Assembly: GCF_026343115.1 (NCBI RefSeq)
Contig: NZ_JAPEMC010000001.1
Span: 1,116,001 to 1,180,000 of the forward strand
DNA length: 64,000 nt
DNA from: Streptomyces sp. NBC_00102
Lineage (GTDB): Bacteria > Actinomycetota > Actinomycetes > Streptomycetales > Streptomycetaceae
Reading direction: 5' to 3'
In this document: positions 39,042 to 47,693 of the stretch, piece by piece
How the letters are laid out: every line of letters begins with the position of its first letter
Numbering within the stretch: the first letter of the stretch is position 1
The notes under the pieces: generated by a model
Database searches by the model: none
Told to the model about the DNA's origin: nothing
What the model saw: only the letters and a program-made list of their open reading frames with translations
Program-made: the position numbers and the translations under genes

Positions 39042-39410
39042 TCAGTCCCGGCTGTCGAAGCGTGCCGCAGTCAGGTACTCCGGGTTCGGGTCGAGCGCGG
39101 CGGCGAGCCGGAAGTGGCGGGTGGCCCGTTCGGGCCGCCCGGCTCGCTGGAAGGTGCGGGCCAGTGCGAAGTGGGCGAAGGCGTTGTCCGGTTCGCGCTC
39201 CAGGACCAACTCGAACTCCAGCTCCGCCGGGCGGAGTTGGGCGGCCGCGAAGAAGGCCCTGGCGCGCAGCAGTCGGGCGGCGGTGTTTTCCGGGTGCACG
39301 GCGATCACCGAGTCGAGGAGCTTCACCGCACCCTGGGGGTCACGCGCGGCCAGCAGTTGCTCGGCGGCGCGGAAGTCGATCACATGGGTTTCCGGGTTCC
39401 GTTCGGGCAC
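39042..39410 (-). CDS. Tetratricopeptide-repeat protein
   Basis: A 122-residue soluble protein made of about three TPR helix pairs (AAEQLLAARDPQGAVKLLDS, ARLLRARAFFAAAQLRPAEL, AHFALARTFQRAGRPERATR). TPRs mediate protein contacts; the partner is unknown. It starts 51 bp after the coaE stop on the same strand, so they probably share a transcript. Confidence 0.88.
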   Translation of the reverse strand: MPERNPETHVIDFRAAEQLLAARDPQGAVKLLDSVIAVHPENTAARLLRARAFFAAAQLRPAELEFELVLEREPDNAFAHFALARTFQRAGRPERATRHFRLAAALDPNPEYLTAARFDSRD

Positions 39411-39461
39411 GGTCGGATCCTTCCCTTCGCTCGGCCGTTTCCAACGTCGTGCGGTGGCGCG

Positions 39462-40118
39462 CTATTCCGTGGGCCGCGGCTGTCCGGTGCGCCGCCGCTG
39501 TTCCGTACGCGGTGCGGGGCCGGAGGCGGCCCGGCGGGAGAGTTCGTCCCACACCTTCCGTACCTGCGGTTCCAGGTCTTCGAGGGGGCCGTCGTTGTCC
39601 ACGACGAGATCGGCGACGGCGAGCCGTTCCTCCCGGGTGGCCTGGGCCGCCATCCGGGCGCGGGCGTCGTCCTCCGTCATACCGCGCAGCCGGACGAGAC
39701 GGTCGAGCTGGGTGGCGGGCGCGGCGTCGACGACGATCACCAGGTCGTAGAGGGGGGCGAGTCCGTTCTCGGTGAGCAGCGGGACGTCGTTGACGACCAC
39801 GGACCCGGGACCGGCGGTGCCCTCCAGCTCGGCGGTCCGGTCCCTGACGAGGGGGTGGACGATCGCGTTGAGTGCGGCGAGGCGGTCGCTGTCGGCGAAG
39901 ACGATCGCGCCGAGGGCGGGCCGGTTCAAACTGCCGTCCTCGTGCAGGACGCCGGTCCCGAACTCCCGCACGACGGCGGCGAGTCCCGGAGTACCGGGGG
40001 CGACGACCTCGCGGGCGAGCCGGTCCGCGTCGATGAGCACCGCTCCGTACTGGACGAGCAGCCGGGACACCGCGCTCTTGCCGGCACCGATGCCGCCGGT
40101 CAGGCCAACTTTCAGCAT
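39462..40118 (-). CDS. coaE: Dephospho-CoA kinase
   Basis: Last step of coenzyme A synthesis: ATP-dependent 3' phosphorylation of dephospho-CoA. The 218-residue protein has Walker [12 protein letters not shown] at residues 6-16, [10 protein letters not shown] near 34, [11 protein letters not shown] near 107 and the family block [17 protein letters not shown] near 160. The ATG 40118 start directly precedes [10 protein letters not shown]. The C-terminal 20 residues are an Arg-rich tail. The TPR gene follows and PAC2 lies upstream on the same strand. Confidence 0.96.
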   Translation of the reverse strand: MLKVGLTGGIGAGKSAVSRLLVQYGAVLIDADRLAREVVAPGTPGLAAVVREFGTGVLHEDGSLNRPALGAIVFADSDRLAALNAIVHPLVRDRTAELEGTAGPGSVVVNDVPLLTENGLAPLYDLVIVVDAAPATQLDRLVRLRGMTEDDARARMAAQATREERLAVADLVVDNDGPLEDLEPQVRKVWDELSRRAASGPAPRTEQRRRTGQPRPTE

Positions 40119-40206
40119 GGGCGGCAGCCTACGGGGCCGGGTGGGCGTGTGTCCCACCCGGTGGCGGCGGTCCGGCGCACCGGGGCGGTGTGCCGGACGG
40201 CCGCCG
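40119..40206 (-). terminator. Imperfect hairpin between PAC2 and coaE
   Basis: The 88-bp gap contains an imperfect stem with about 14 paired bases centred near 40182, between the PAC2 stop and the coaE start. It may partly uncouple the two genes. Confidence 0.4.
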
Positions 40207-41145
40207 TCAGGCGTCGCCCTCGCGCTCGGCGAGGAAGCGCTCGAATTCGAGGCCGATCTCGTCGGCGGAGGGCAGGTCCACCGGTTCGGCGACGAGGTTG
40301 CCGCGGGTCTCGGAGCCGGCGATCGCGTCGTACTGGTGCTCAAGTCCCTCGACGAGCGCGACGAGTTCTTCGTCACCCTCACCGATCTGCCGGTCGATCT
40401 CGGTCTGGGTGCGGTGCGCGGCGGTGCGCAGGGTGTGCGCGACGGTGGGCAGCACCAGGCCGGTGGCGGCGGTGATCGCTTCGAGGCTGGTGAGCGCCGC
40501 GTCCGGGTAGGCGGAGCGGGCGACGTAGTGCGGGACGTGCGCGGCCACGCCGAGCACGTCGTGGCCGGCTTCGGCGAGGCGGTACTCGACGAGCGCGGCG
40601 GCCGAACCGGGGACCTGCGCCTCGTCGAACGGGGTGCTGTGGCCCGGCATCAGGTCGACGCGGTTGCCGTGCGGGGTGAGGCCGACCGGGCGGGTGTGCG
40701 GGACGCCCATCGGGATGCCGTGGACGGTCACCGAGAGCCGGACGCCGAGGCGTTCGACGATCTGCTCGACCGCGGCGGCGAAACGCTCCCACTCCACGTC
40801 CGGTTCGGGGCCGGAGAGCAGGAGGAAGGGAGCTCCGGTGGCGTCCTGGACGACCCGGACGTCCAGCGTCGGGGTCTCGTACGCCGTCCAGCGGTCGCGC
40901 CGGAAGGTGAGCAGCGGGCGCCGGGCCCGGTAGTCCACGAGGCGGTCGTGGTCGAAGCGGGCGACCACCTGGTGGGGCAGTGATTCCAGCAGTCCGTCGA
41001 CGACCTGCTCGCCGGTCTCACCGGCGTCGATGTATCCGTCGAAGTGATAGAGCATGACCAGGCCGGCCGACTCCTGGGCAAGCGCCATGTCGACGACGGC
41101 CAGCCCCTTCGGCTCCCATTCGTACAGACTCTGCGGATCAGGCAC
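40207..41145 (-). CDS. PAC2-family protein
   Basis: A 312-residue protein of the PAC2 (proteasome assembly chaperone 2-like) family, common in actinobacteria, with no settled bacterial role. Visible blocks are [38 protein letters not shown] and [19 protein letters not shown] 41145 is followed by [13 protein letters not shown], where family homology begins. Actinobacteria have proteasomes, but a link is inference only. It lies upstream of coaE on the same strand. Confidence 0.9.
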   Translation of the reverse strand: MPDPQSLYEWEPKGLAVVDMALAQESAGLVMLYHFDGYIDAGETGEQVVDGLLESLPHQVVARFDHDRLVDYRARRPLLTFRRDRWTAYETPTLDVRVVQDATGAPFLLLSGPEPDVEWERFAAAVEQIVERLGVRLSVTVHGIPMGVPHTRPVGLTPHGNRVDLMPGHSTPFDEAQVPGSAAALVEYRLAEAGHDVLGVAAHVPHYVARSAYPDAALTSLEAITAATGLVLPTVAHTLRTAAHRTQTEIDRQIGEGDEELVALVEGLEHQYDAIAGSETRGNLVAEPVDLPSADEIGLEFERFLAEREGDA

Positions 41146-41187
41146 AGTTACCGCTCCTCCTCGTGTTCCTGAAGAAGAACGCCCAGG

Positions 41188-41216
41188 GGGGCACGGACAT
41201 TCCCCGTCCGTGCCCC
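41188..41216 (-). terminator. Amine oxidase terminator
   Basis: Perfect 11-bp arms (41188-41198 and 41206-41216) with a 7-nt loop, 35 bp beyond the oxidase stop. Confidence 0.75.
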
Positions 41217-41251
41217 GTCATCAGGTGTTTACGCGGGCGTGGGCACGGGTG

Positions 41252-42874
41252 TCAGGCGAGCACCCTGCTGTGCAGCGCGGTCACGGCCTTGCGGGCCGAG
41301 GTGAACGCCCCGTGCTGCCAGGCGTCGGTGTTGCTCAGGTAGTCGCCCGCGAAGTAGACGCGGCCGGCCGCCTTGTTGAGCGGGGCGAAGGCGGCGGACT
41401 CCGGGCCCCCGGCCAGGGAGTGCCAGGCGGCCTCCAGGTGGGGGGTCTGGCGCCAGTGGTGCGAGAAGGACGAGGCGAGTTCCGTGCGGTACTTGTCGCC
41501 GTGGATCTTGACGCCCTGGGCGAGGGCGCGGGTCTCACGGTCCTTGGGGGCGAGGGCGGCGTAGGAGTCGGCGTTGGTACCGGTGTTGTAGTAGCCGATG
41601 ATCAGCCCGCGGTCGCCGTTGTGGCCGTAGGACGGGTACCAGATGTGGGAGAGGTCCATGTCGGTCTCGGTGATGCCGCCGTAGATCCGGTGGTCGGTCT
41701 CCCACCAGCGACTCTTGTACTCCAGACCGATCTTTCCGGCCGAGGAGGGCTTGCATCCCTCGAGCGCGGTCTGCACGGCGGGGCCGAGGTTGTGCGAGGT
41801 CTTGGCCAGGATGTTCGGGGGCAGGGCGGCGATGCAGTAGTCGGCGTCGATGGTGTGGGTGCGGCCGTCCTGCGTGTAGGTGACGGTGACGCCGTGCGGG
41901 GTGTCGTGGATGTCGGTGACCGCGGCGCCGGTACGGATGCGGCGGCTGCCTATCGCCTTGGTCAGGGCCTTGGGTATCTGGTCCATGCCGCCTACGGGCT
42001 GGAACATCAGCATCGCCTGGTCGTACTCGAACTCGAAGGAGAAGTAGCGGCCCACGTTGGTCGAGAAGATCTCGGAGGCGGTCGGTACGTCCCCGAGCAG
42101 CTCGCCGGGGGTGCCGACGGCCGCGGGGTCGACGCGGTAACCGCGGCGCGGGCTGCCGGTGTATTCGAGGGTGTCGCCGATGTCGCCGAAGTCCTTCAGG
42201 AACTCCAGGAGCTTCTCCTGGTCCTCGGCGGTGATCTGACGGTCCAGGGCGCCCATGTCGGTCGCCTTCGCCAGAAGTTCGGAGACGTAGCCGTACATGT
42301 CGGCCTTGGCGGTGCGGTAGCGCATCGGGGCCTTCATGCCGTTGCGCTCGTTGAAGATGTAGGCGTTGGCGTTCACGTTGGTGAACACCTCGACGGGGAC
42401 GCCGAGTTCGCGGCAGTAGTCGAGCGTGACCATCCACTGGGGAATCCGGCCGGGGCCGGCGTTCATGTACTGCCCGTCGTGGAACTTGGCGGTCTGCTTG
42501 TTCCCGTACAGGTCGGTGGTGGTGTCCCCGCCGCGGATCGTGGTGTTGCGGCCGCCGGTGAAGCCCCGGGCCTCCAGGACCGTACAGTCGTAGCCCGCCT
42601 TCCCGAGCTCGTAGGCGGAGGCGAGGCCGGCGATGCCGCCGCCGACGATGACGACCTTGGCGGCTTTCGCCCGGCCCTTGAGGTTGAAGTCGCCCTTGCT
42701 GGGGGCGTGGAACACGGGCTCGCGGGTCGCGGCCTGCGCGGTGGGGGCCAGGCCGAGGGCTCCCATGGTGGCGAACATGGCGCCCGCCCCACTCGTGAGG
42801 CCCACCTGACGCAGGAAGTTGCGGCGGCTCGAACCGGACGCGGCACCGTTCGGCATGCTGGATGTAGAGGTCAT
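41252..42874 (-). CDS. Tat-exported flavin amine oxidase
   Basis: A 540-residue FAD-dependent amine oxidase of the monoamine/L-amino-acid oxidase family. A Tat signal (RRNFLRQVG at residues 17-25, hydrophobic stretch, then AQAATR) sends the folded protein outside. The FAD dinucleotide motif VVIVGGGIAGLASAYEL is at 74-90, and the C-terminal FAD block RVYFAGDYLSNTDAWQHGAF is near 505. The substrate (tyramine, or an aromatic or aliphatic amino acid) cannot be told from sequence. ATG 42874 has a GGAG site. It diverges from an exported beta-helix protein. Confidence 0.92.
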   Translation of the reverse strand: MTSTSSMPNGAASGSSRRNFLRQVGLTSGAGAMFATMGALGLAPTAQAATREPVFHAPSKGDFNLKGRAKAAKVVIVGGGIAGLASAYELGKAGYDCTVLEARGFTGGRNTTIRGGDTTTDLYGNKQTAKFHDGQYMNAGPGRIPQWMVTLDYCRELGVPVEVFTNVNANAYIFNERNGMKAPMRYRTAKADMYGYVSELLAKATDMGALDRQITAEDQEKLLEFLKDFGDIGDTLEYTGSPRRGYRVDPAAVGTPGELLGDVPTASEIFSTNVGRYFSFEFEYDQAMLMFQPVGGMDQIPKALTKAIGSRRIRTGAAVTDIHDTPHGVTVTYTQDGRTHTIDADYCIAALPPNILAKTSHNLGPAVQTALEGCKPSSAGKIGLEYKSRWWETDHRIYGGITETDMDLSHIWYPSYGHNGDRGLIIGYYNTGTNADSYAALAPKDRETRALAQGVKIHGDKYRTELASSFSHHWRQTPHLEAAWHSLAGGPESAAFAPLNKAAGRVYFAGDYLSNTDAWQHGAFTSARKAVTALHSRVLA

Positions 42875-43111
42875 GTCCCGACTCCTCCGTGGATCTTGGC
42901 TATGCCGGGATCCTGGCAAGTGCGTGTTACGGGCCGTCAGTTACTCGTGTATCCCACATGTTTCTCTCCCGGAAAATGCGAACCGATATTCGGGCAATGG
43001 TCCAGACCTTGACGCTCCCCGCCCACACCCCTAACGTCTCGGGGCAGCACGTTCAGGTCCTCGCCCCCCATTCACGTGACTGACGTCTGGACTCTCCGGG
43101 AAGGCACCTCC
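42875..43111. promoter_or_regulatory. Divergent oxidase / beta-helix promoter region
   Basis: Two hundred and thirty-seven bp with the promoters of two exported-protein genes. An AT-richer patch occurs at 42955-43000. I see no operator repeat. Confidence 0.4.
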
Positions 43112-44083
43112 ATGCGCACCCGTATACCTCTCGCACCGCTGCTGGCCACCGCCCTCGTCACCTGCGGCTTCACCCTCGTCCCGGCAGGCCCGGCCTCGGC
43201 CGCCTCCACCGTCGACGTCAGCACCGCGAAACAGCTCAAGGCGGCGCTCCTGGCAGTGGTACCCGGCGACACGATCCGCCTCGCGGACGGTGTCTACACC
43301 GGCAACTTCAAGGTGACCGTCCCGGGCACCGCCGACGCCCGCATCACCCTGACCGGTTCCGCCGCGGCGGTACTCACCGCGGGCGGCGGCTACGGGCTCC
43401 ACCTGAACGGCGCCTCGTACTGGACCGTGCAGGGGGTCACCGTCACCGGCGGCCAGAAGGGCATCGTGACCGACTCCGCGAACGGCGTGGTCATCGACTC
43501 GGTGACCGTCCACGACCTCGACATGGAAGGCGTGCACTTCCGTACGTCCAGCAAGGACGGGGTCATCCGGAACTCGCGGATCTACGACACCGGCCACGAC
43601 GGGCGCGGCATGGGCGAGGGCGTCTACGTCGGCACCGCGGGCGACCTCACCGACAACAGCGACCGGGTCCTGATCACCGACAACGTCATCGGCCCGGGGG
43701 TCGGCGGCGAGAACGTCGACATCAAGGAAGGCACCACGGGCGCCCGGATCATCGGCAACACCTTCGACGGCAGCGGGCTGACCGGCGCGAACTACGACGA
43801 CTCCTGGGTCGACGTGAAGGGCAACGGTGTACTCGTCCAGGGCAACACCGGCTCCCGCACCACCAACACCGGCTACGAGACCCACACCCAGCAGCCCGGC
43901 TGGGGCTGCGGCACCGTGTTCCGGGACAACCACTCGGACCTCACCGGCGCCGTAGGCACCCCACGGCTGGCGATCAACGTCACCGCGAACACCTCGGGCT
44001 GCACCACCACCGTGTACGCCGACAACACGGTGACCGGCGGGCTGGGCCTGACCAACATCGCCGTCACGGCAGTCGCCCCGTAA
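43112..44083 (+). CDS. Exported right-handed beta-helix protein
   Basis: A 323-residue secreted protein with a Sec signal peptide (ALVTCGFTLVPAGPASAAS, cleavage near residue 31). The mature part is a series of beta-helix coils (GVVIDSVTVHDLDMEGVHF, VIRNSRIYDTGHDGRG, IIGNTFDGSG), the fold of pectate lyases and related polysaccharide lyases. Asn/Asp ladders are visible (TDNVIGPGVGGENVDI). Enzymatic activity and substrate are not evident. ATG 43112 follows GGGAAGG. Confidence 0.85.
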   Translation: MRTRIPLAPLLATALVTCGFTLVPAGPASAASTVDVSTAKQLKAALLAVVPGDTIRLADGVYTGNFKVTVPGTADARITLTGSAAAVLTAGGGYGLHLNGASYWTVQGVTVTGGQKGIVTDSANGVVIDSVTVHDLDMEGVHFRTSSKDGVIRNSRIYDTGHDGRGMGEGVYVGTAGDLTDNSDRVLITDNVIGPGVGGENVDIKEGTTGARIIGNTFDGSGLTGANYDDSWVDVKGNGVLVQGNTGSRTTNTGYETHTQQPGWGCGTVFRDNHSDLTGAVGTPRLAINVTANTSGCTTTVYADNTVTGGLGLTNIAVTAVAP

Positions 44084-44118
44084 CGGCGGGCGGACCGCAC
44101 CGGACGGGGACGGGGCGC

Positions 44119-44260
44119 GGAGCCACGGAGCCACGGAGCCACGGAGCCACGGAGCCACGGAGCACGGTGCGCGGTGCGCGGTGCGCGGTGCGCGGAGCAC
44201 GGAGCACGGTGCGCGGAGCACGGGTGACAGGTCACGGGGTGACGGGGTCACAGGGTCACG
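44119..44260. repeat. Low-complexity tandem repeats
   Basis: Five perfect copies of GGAGCCAC (44119-44158), four perfect copies of the 7-bp unit GGTGCGC (44166-44193), and interspersed GGAGCACG and GGTCACGG units to about 44260. It is the non-coding space between convergent genes. Confidence 0.92.
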
Positions 44261-44310
44261 GACCGCACCGGACAGTGTGCGGCAGGCGGACCGCACCGGG
44301 CGGCAACGGG

Positions 44311-44367
44311 GGCGGGCCTCACGCACCGGACATGCGTGAGGCCCGCCCCCCGAAGGGGACGGGCCTC
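44311..44367. terminator. Two mutually exclusive hairpins between convergent genes
   Basis: The first is a perfect inverted repeat with 15-bp arms (44311-44325 and 44333-44347). The second uses the right arm of the first (44338-44345) with 44360-44367 (8 bp perfect, then partly extended). They cannot both form. They lie between the beta-helix gene and rpsA, whose stop is at 44422. Confidence 0.8.
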
Positions 44368-44421
44368 ATGCGTACCTACTCCTGCTACCGCCGTCCGTCA
44401 GCGGCTGCCAGGGTCAGAGCT

Positions 44422-45930
44422 TCAGCTCTGGCCACCGGCCAGCTTCTCGCGCAGGGCGGCGAGCGCCTCGTCCGACGCCAGGGCGCCGGAGTTGTCGGCC
44501 GACTCCGAGGAGTACGAGCCGCCACCGCTGCCGCCGGAGGCAGCCGGGGCGCCGGCCGGGGCGGCAGCGCCCTCGGCAGCGGCGGCCTCGTCGGCCTCGC
44601 GGGACTTGATGACCTGGGCCTGGTGCTGCTCGAAGCGCTGCTGCGCCTCGGCGTACTGGGTCTCCCAGACCTCGCGCTGCGCCTCGAAGCCCTCGAGCCA
44701 GTCGTTGGTCTCGGGGTCGAAGCCCTCGGGGTAGATGTAGTTGCCCTGGTCGTCGTAGGACGCGGCCATGCCGTACAGGGTCGGGTCGAACTCGACCGAG
44801 GCCGGGTCGCTGCCGAAGGACTCGTTGGCCTGCTTCAGCGAGAGGCTGATCCGACGACGCTCGAGGTCGATGTCGATGACCTTGACGAAGATCTCGTCGT
44901 TGACCTGGACGACCTGCTCCGGGATCTCCACGTGGCGCTCGGCCAGCTCGGAGATGTGGACCAGGCCCTCGATGCCCTCGTCGACGCGGACGAACGCACC
45001 GAACGGAACGAGCTTGGTGACCTTACCCGGGACGACCTGACCGATCTGGTGCGTACGGGCGAACTGCTGCCACGGGTCTTCCTGCGTCGCCTTCAGCGAC
45101 AGGGAGACACGCTCGCGGTCCATGTCGACGTCGAGAACCTCGACGGTGACTTCCTGGCCGACCTCGACAACCTCGGACGGGTGGTCGATGTGCTTCCAGG
45201 ACAGCTCGGAGACGTGGACGAGACCGTCGACGCCACCCAGGTCCACGAAGGCACCGAAGTTGACGATCGAGGAGACGACGCCGGAGCGGACCTGACCCTT
45301 CTGCAGGGTGGTGAGGAACGTCTGGCGGACCTCGGACTGGGTCTGCTCCAGCCAGGCACGGCGGGACAGGACCACGTTGTTGCGGTTCTTGTCCAGCTCG
45401 ATGATCTTCGCCTCGAGCTCCTTGCCCACGTAGGGCTGGAGGTCGCGGACGCGACGCATCTCGACGAGCGACGCCGGCAGGAAGCCACGGAGGCCGATGT
45501 CGAGGATGAGACCACCCTTGACGACCTCGATGACGGTACCGGTGACGATGCCGTCCTCTTCCTTGATCTTCTCGATGGTGCCCCAAGCACGCTCGTACTG
45601 CGCGCGCTTCTTCGAGAGGATCAGGCGGCCTTCCTTGTCCTCCTTCTGGAGAACCAGGGCCTCGATCTCGTCGCCGACCTTGACGACCTCGTTCGGGTCG
45701 ACGTCGTGCTTGATCGAGAGCTCGCGGCTCGGGATGACACCTTCGGTCTTGTAACCGATGTCGAGGAGGACCTCGTCCCGGTCGACCTTGACGATGACAC
45801 CATCAACGATGTCGCCGTCGTTGAAGTACTTGATCGTCTCGTCGATCGCCGCGAGGAACGCGTCCGCGTCGCCGATGTCGTTGACCGCAACCTGCGGAGT
45901 GGTGGCGGTGGTCTCGGTGCTGCTCGTCAT
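44422..45930 (-). CDS. rpsA: 30S ribosomal protein S1
   Basis: A 502-residue S1, which binds mRNA on the 30S subunit and helps initiate translation, with four S1 domains (about residues 37-105, 122-190, 210-280, 297-365), each with the GxxGxV and SxxxW/L-type strands. Typical blocks are KVDRDEVLLDIGYKTEGVIP and GFLPASLVEMRRVRDLQPY. The C-terminal 130 residues are an acidic/Ala/Gly-rich tail as in other actinobacterial S1s. A consensus promoter lies 200 bp upstream. Confidence 0.98.
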   Translation of the reverse strand: MTSSTETTATTPQVAVNDIGDADAFLAAIDETIKYFNDGDIVDGVIVKVDRDEVLLDIGYKTEGVIPSRELSIKHDVDPNEVVKVGDEIEALVLQKEDKEGRLILSKKRAQYERAWGTIEKIKEEDGIVTGTVIEVVKGGLILDIGLRGFLPASLVEMRRVRDLQPYVGKELEAKIIELDKNRNNVVLSRRAWLEQTQSEVRQTFLTTLQKGQVRSGVVSSIVNFGAFVDLGGVDGLVHVSELSWKHIDHPSEVVEVGQEVTVEVLDVDMDRERVSLSLKATQEDPWQQFARTHQIGQVVPGKVTKLVPFGAFVRVDEGIEGLVHISELAERHVEIPEQVVQVNDEIFVKVIDIDLERRRISLSLKQANESFGSDPASVEFDPTLYGMAASYDDQGNYIYPEGFDPETNDWLEGFEAQREVWETQYAEAQQRFEQHQAQVIKSREADEAAAAEGAAAPAGAPAASGGSGGGSYSSESADNSGALASDEALAALREKLAGGQS

Positions 45931-46125
45931 GTGGGAAAGGGCTCCGGTACGGACAGAGAGTCGTAGGTACTGCTACGCCGAGAGCCCGTATCGCCTCTGC
46001 AGAAGCCGGACAGCCTGGAAAGTGCGACCCGTCTCCGGGAGACACCTCGACAACCGAGGGGACATGCAACAGACGCGAGCGCGGCCTGCTAGGTCTGAGG
46101 CGCGCAGGCTCGCAGCGCAACTTGT

Positions 46126-46154
46126 AGCATACGGGGGCAGCCGGACACGGTCAA
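46126..46154 (-). promoter_or_regulatory. rpsA sigma-70-type promoter
   Basis: On the minus strand a TTGACC -35 (46154-46149) and a TATGCT -10 (46131-46126) are 17 bp apart, near-consensus for HrdB. Transcription would begin near 46119, giving a leader of about 190 nt before the rpsA start. Confidence 0.8.
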
Positions 46155-46361
46155 TGCGCGAAGGCGCACACGCGGGGCGCAACCGGCCATATCCGGCACA
46201 ACTCGGCCGCGCCGAGGCCGTATCCGGGCCGTGCGCGGGTCCGAAACTCGCCTCCGCGCACGCGTCGCGACGAGTCAGGCGCCCGGAACGGACACCTGCA
46301 CGGACACTCCCCGCACCCCGCCGCACGCGGTGGGTAAAGGCAAACTACAACGACGGACACG
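46155..46361. promoter_or_regulatory. Methyltransferase upstream region
   Basis: The remaining 207 bp between the rpsA promoter and the methyltransferase start. It should hold that gene's plus-strand promoter; I could not place it, and the start codon lacks a strong Shine-Dalgarno. Confidence 0.35.
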
Positions 46362-47174
46362 ATGAGCCAAGAGACCTACGGAACCGAAGCCGAAGCGACC
46401 CGCCGCGAGGCCGGCGAGACGGAGAGCAGCCGGGCCAGCCGCGGCTGGTGGGACCGGAACGCGGACGAGTACCAGAGCGACCACGGGGCGTTTCTCGGCG
46501 ACGACCGGTTCGTCTGGGGGCCGGAAGGGCTCGACGAGGCGGAAGCCGGGCTCCTCGGGCCCGCCGCCGCCCTCGCGGGGCGTGATGTCCTGGAGATCGG
46601 TGCCGGCGCGGCACAGTGCTCCCGCTGGCTGGCCGCCCAGGGAGCCCGCCCGGTGGCCCTGGACCTCTCCCACCGGCAACTCCAGCACGCCCTGCGGATC
46701 GGCGACGAGGTACCGCTGGTGGAGGCGGACGCCGGGGTGCTGCCTTTCCGGGACGGTTCCTTCGACCTCGCCTGCTCCGCCTACGGCGCCGTTCCCTTCG
46801 TCGCCGACCCGGTGCGCGTCTTCCGCGAGGTCCGCCGGGTACTGCGGCCCGGCGGGCGCTGGGTCTTCTCGGTGACCCACCCGATCCGCTGGGCCTTCCC
46901 CGACGAACCGGGTCCGGAGGGTCTCTCCGTCGCCGCGTCCTACTTCGACCGCGTCCCCTACGTCGAGCAGGACGAATCGGGCGAGGCCGTCTACGTGGAG
47001 CACCACCGGACGCTGGGTGACCGGGTCCGCGACGTGGTCGCGGCCGGCTTCCGCCTCGTCGACCTGGTCGAACCGGAGTGGCCGGAGTGGAACCACCAGG
47101 AGTGGGGCGGCTGGTCGCCACTGCGCGGAAACCTCATCCCGGGCACGGCGATCTTCGTCTGCGAGCGGGACTGA
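46362..47174 (+). CDS. Class I SAM-dependent methyltransferase
   Basis: A 270-residue methyltransferase. The SAM loop is DVLEIGAGAAQCSRWLAAQGARPVALDLS (motif I EIGAGAA near residue 79), and motif II-like DLACSAYGAVPF lies near 133. The N-terminal SRGWWDRNADEYQSDHGAFL and the C-terminal WPEWNHQEWGGWSPLRG are typical of a Streptomyces core-genome family. The substrate is unknown. It diverges from rpsA and is followed by 519 bp of repeats. Confidence 0.92.
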   Translation: MSQETYGTEAEATRREAGETESSRASRGWWDRNADEYQSDHGAFLGDDRFVWGPEGLDEAEAGLLGPAAALAGRDVLEIGAGAAQCSRWLAAQGARPVALDLSHRQLQHALRIGDEVPLVEADAGVLPFRDGSFDLACSAYGAVPFVADPVRVFREVRRVLRPGGRWVFSVTHPIRWAFPDEPGPEGLSVAASYFDRVPYVEQDESGEAVYVEHHRTLGDRVRDVVAAGFRLVDLVEPEWPEWNHQEWGGWSPLRGNLIPGTAIFVCERD

Positions 47175-47193
47175 CCCGGATTTCTTTCGGGAC

Positions 47194-47520
47194 TGACCGG
47201 GACTGGTTGTCGGGGGCCGGCCTGGACGGGCCGAGGGTGACCGGGACTGGTTGCCGGGGGCCGGCCTGGACGGGCTGACGGTGACCGGGACAGGTTGCCG
47301 GGGCTGACCGGTACTGGTTGGGGCCGACTGGTACTGGTTGGGGCTGGCTGGGACCGATGGGGCAGGTCGGGACTGGTCAAGGGCTGTCGGGACTGGTCGG
47401 GGCTTGTTGTCCGGGCTTGTTGTCCGGGCTTGTTGTCGGGACTGGTCGGGGCTTGCTGTCGGGGCTTGTTGTCCGGGCTTGTTGTCGGGACTGGTCGGGG
47501 CTTGCTGTCGGGGCTTGTTG
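47194..47520. repeat. Tandem 44-bp and 49-bp repeats before hrpB
   Basis: Units of 44 bp start at 47194, 47238 and 47282 (the third diverges). A perfect 49-bp duplication covers 47423-47471 and 47472-47520, itself built from shorter TGGTCGGGGCTTGTTG-like pieces. The region is GT/GGG-rich on the plus strand and non-coding. Confidence 0.93.
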
Positions 47521-47618
47521 AGGCTGCCCCCGGCTCCGGGGGATGCGGGCCGAGTCTGGCGGGTGCTTCGGGGTGGGTGGCTGCCCCTCCGAACTCTGTC
47601 GCACGACCTCGACGGGCC

Positions 47619-47658
47619 GCTTCCCCCGCGCGGGGGAAGCGGCTCCCCCGCGCGGGGG
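47619..47658. promoter_or_regulatory. Paired GC palindromes upstream of hrpB
   Basis: A perfect 22-bp palindrome (47619-47640) and a shorter 14-bp palindrome with the same CCCCCGCGCGGGGG core (47645-47658) lie 36-75 bp before the hrpB start. They could be protein-binding sites or hairpins in the mRNA leader. Confidence 0.5.
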
Positions 47659-47693
47659 TGGGGACGGCCGGGCCCCCGTACGACACTGGGTAC

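Noticed and set aside
47194..47520. CRISPR or phage-derived array
   Set aside because: Units are contiguous, lack unique spacers and share internal sub-repeats, so tandem duplication is sufficient.
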